Below are positions 5,636 to 6,248 of a stretch of DNA of 6,248 nt, in pieces. The stretch is from Bacteroidota bacterium. GTDB lineage: Bacteria; Bacteroidota; Rhodothermia; Rhodothermales; Rubricoccaceae. The translations under genes and the position numbers were made by a program. The notes under the pieces are model-generated. The model saw only the letters and a list, made by a program, of their open reading frames with translations, was not told the DNA's origin and did not search any database. The DNA lies in NCBI GenBank assembly GCA_022564455.1, contig JADFLK010000138.1, positions 1 through 6,248 of the forward strand. The letters are read 5' to 3'. The first letter of the stretch is position 1, and every line of letters begins with the position of its first letter.

Positions 5636-6248
5636 CACGAATCCTCGTACAAGGATTCCTGCATCGTCCGCTGCGCCATCCAGCGGTTCAACGCTATAAG
5701 CGCAACCAGCACAACCGCCCACTGCACGAGGCACGTCATGGCGCTGTAGGTCTCGAAGGGATCGTACCAGCGGGCGGCAAAGTCGGTGGTCGTTGCCTGC
5801 CAGAGCCACCAGACCAACAGTACGATGGCCTGCACCGGAATGAGGAAGCGAATCATACCATTCCACGCACCGGGCATCTTCCAGTCGCTCGGCGTGGCCA
5901 CTTCGCTGCGTAGCCGCTGGACACCGTACTTCATCACGGCGAACGCTACGAAGGCCCCGGAGAGCATCAGCGCCACACCCCAGACGAAGTCCTGGTTCGC
6001 CAGAAAGTTTGTGTTGAGGGCGCTCGGCACGCCAAGGAGGAACCCGCCGCCGGCCACCAAACTGACAGCCCGTGGGCGCTTTATTCCAAGATCGACCAGA
6101 TTGCGCGTCGCCAGTTCGATCATCGAGATCAGTGACGAGAGCGCGGCAAATGCCAGAGCGAGGAAAAACAATATGGCCAGAGGCTTCCCGAACGCCATCT
6201 TTGCAAACAGTTGTGGCATCCAGATGAACGTCATGCCGGTGGATGCCG
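5635..6248 (-). CDS. Sodium:neurotransmitter symporter (NSS) family transporter, C-terminal part
   Basis: The C-terminal ~203 residues of a sodium-coupled amino acid or amine transporter with the LeuT fold, in the inner membrane; the 5' part, with TM1-TM6 and much of the substrate site, lies outside the window. Readable residues begin ASTGMTFIWMPQLFAKM, corresponding to the TM7-TM8 region. TM8 contains FAALSSLISM: its A-A-L-S-S lines up with the LeuT sodium-2 site residues Ala351, Thr354 and Ser355, so sodium coupling looks intact. Four more hydrophobic segments follow, matching TM9 (AVSLVAGGGFLLGV), TM10 (FVWGVALMLSGAFVAFAVM), TM11 (FLIPVQAIVLLVWWLW) and TM12 (CLVQWAVVLVALIAL). A short hydrophilic tail ends in ESLYEDS. 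The Met codon at 6234 is internal, not the start. The TGA overlaps the peptidase ATG by one base (TGATG), so the two are almost certainly translated from one message. The substrate cannot be assigned. Confidence 0.9.
   Translation of the reverse strand, partial: ASTGMTFIWMPQLFAKMAFGKPLAILFFLALAFAALSSLISMIELATRNLVDLGIKRPRAVSLVAGGGFLLGVPSALNTNFLANQDFVWGVALMLSGAFVAFAVMKYGVQRLRSEVATPSDWKMPGAWNGMIRFLIPVQAIVLLVWWLWQATTTDFAARWYDPFETYSAMTCLVQWAVVLVALIALNRWMAQRTMQESLYEDS
5642..5646 (-). promoter_or_regulatory. SD sequence for the M14 peptidase, inside the symporter coding end
   Basis: GAGGA on the minus strand lies six bases before ATG 5635, the best-formed SD in the window. It sits within the last codons of the symporter and supports the peptidase start at the TGATG junction. 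Confidence 0.65.

Noticed and set aside
4862..5749. 295-codon open frame on the plus strand opposite the M14 peptidase
   Set aside because: Its product is rich in Arg, His and Val with no recognisable domain, and the opposite strand carries clear M14 motifs and a lipoprotein signal. It is a GC-driven shadow.
5636..5866. 77-codon N-terminal extension of the M14 peptidase frame
   Set aside because: It overlaps the symporter coding region fully and reads as noise ahead of a complete lipoprotein signal with a good SD at ATG 5635.

Overview
The window holds six genes, all on the minus strand, packed almost end to end; two run off the edges. GC content looks to be in the high 50s by eye. Two lipoproteins, one further exported protein, the weak or absent Shine-Dalgarno (SD) sequences at several starts, and the mixture of NSS symporter, M14 peptidase and a PRX_like1-type redoxin suggest a Gram-negative heterotroph. 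A Rhodothermota/Bacteroidota-like bacterium is my best guess, but it is only an inference and there is no rRNA or marker gene to settle it.

In transcription order (right to left): (1) 6248-5635, the C-terminal ~200 residues of a sodium:neurotransmitter symporter (NSS) family transporter. (2) 5635-4031, an exported lipoprotein zinc carboxypeptidase-like M14 metallopeptidase whose ATG overlaps the transporter stop by one base. (3) 3955-3386, a TlpA/ResA-like thioredoxin lipoprotein with a WCGPC active site. (4) 3375-2749, a secreted PRX_like1-type thioredoxin-fold protein with only one active-site cysteine (CPWT). (5) 2742-1579, ribonuclease D. (6) 1517 to beyond base 1, an FAD-dependent GMC oxidoreductase (choline/alcohol dehydrogenase type) missing only about its last 30 residues.

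Spacing suggests two tightly coupled blocks: transporter plus peptidase (1-base overlap), and TlpA-like plus PRX-like plus RNase D (10-base and 6-base gaps). These may form one longer transcript, since only 75 bases separate the blocks and no clear terminator is seen. The first pair makes sense as peptide breakdown followed by sodium-driven amino acid uptake. The second pairs two envelope thiol proteins with an RNA-maturation enzyme, a linkage with no obvious functional logic. The GMC gene follows after 61 bases that contain a 19-base near-palindrome, a 7-base tandem duplication and an 8-base direct repeat, so it may have its own control.

I see no mobile element, CRISPR array, tRNA, rRNA or phage gene, and no convincing new biological system. 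The points worth a second look are small intergenic symmetries, the one-cysteine redoxin and the gene pairings.
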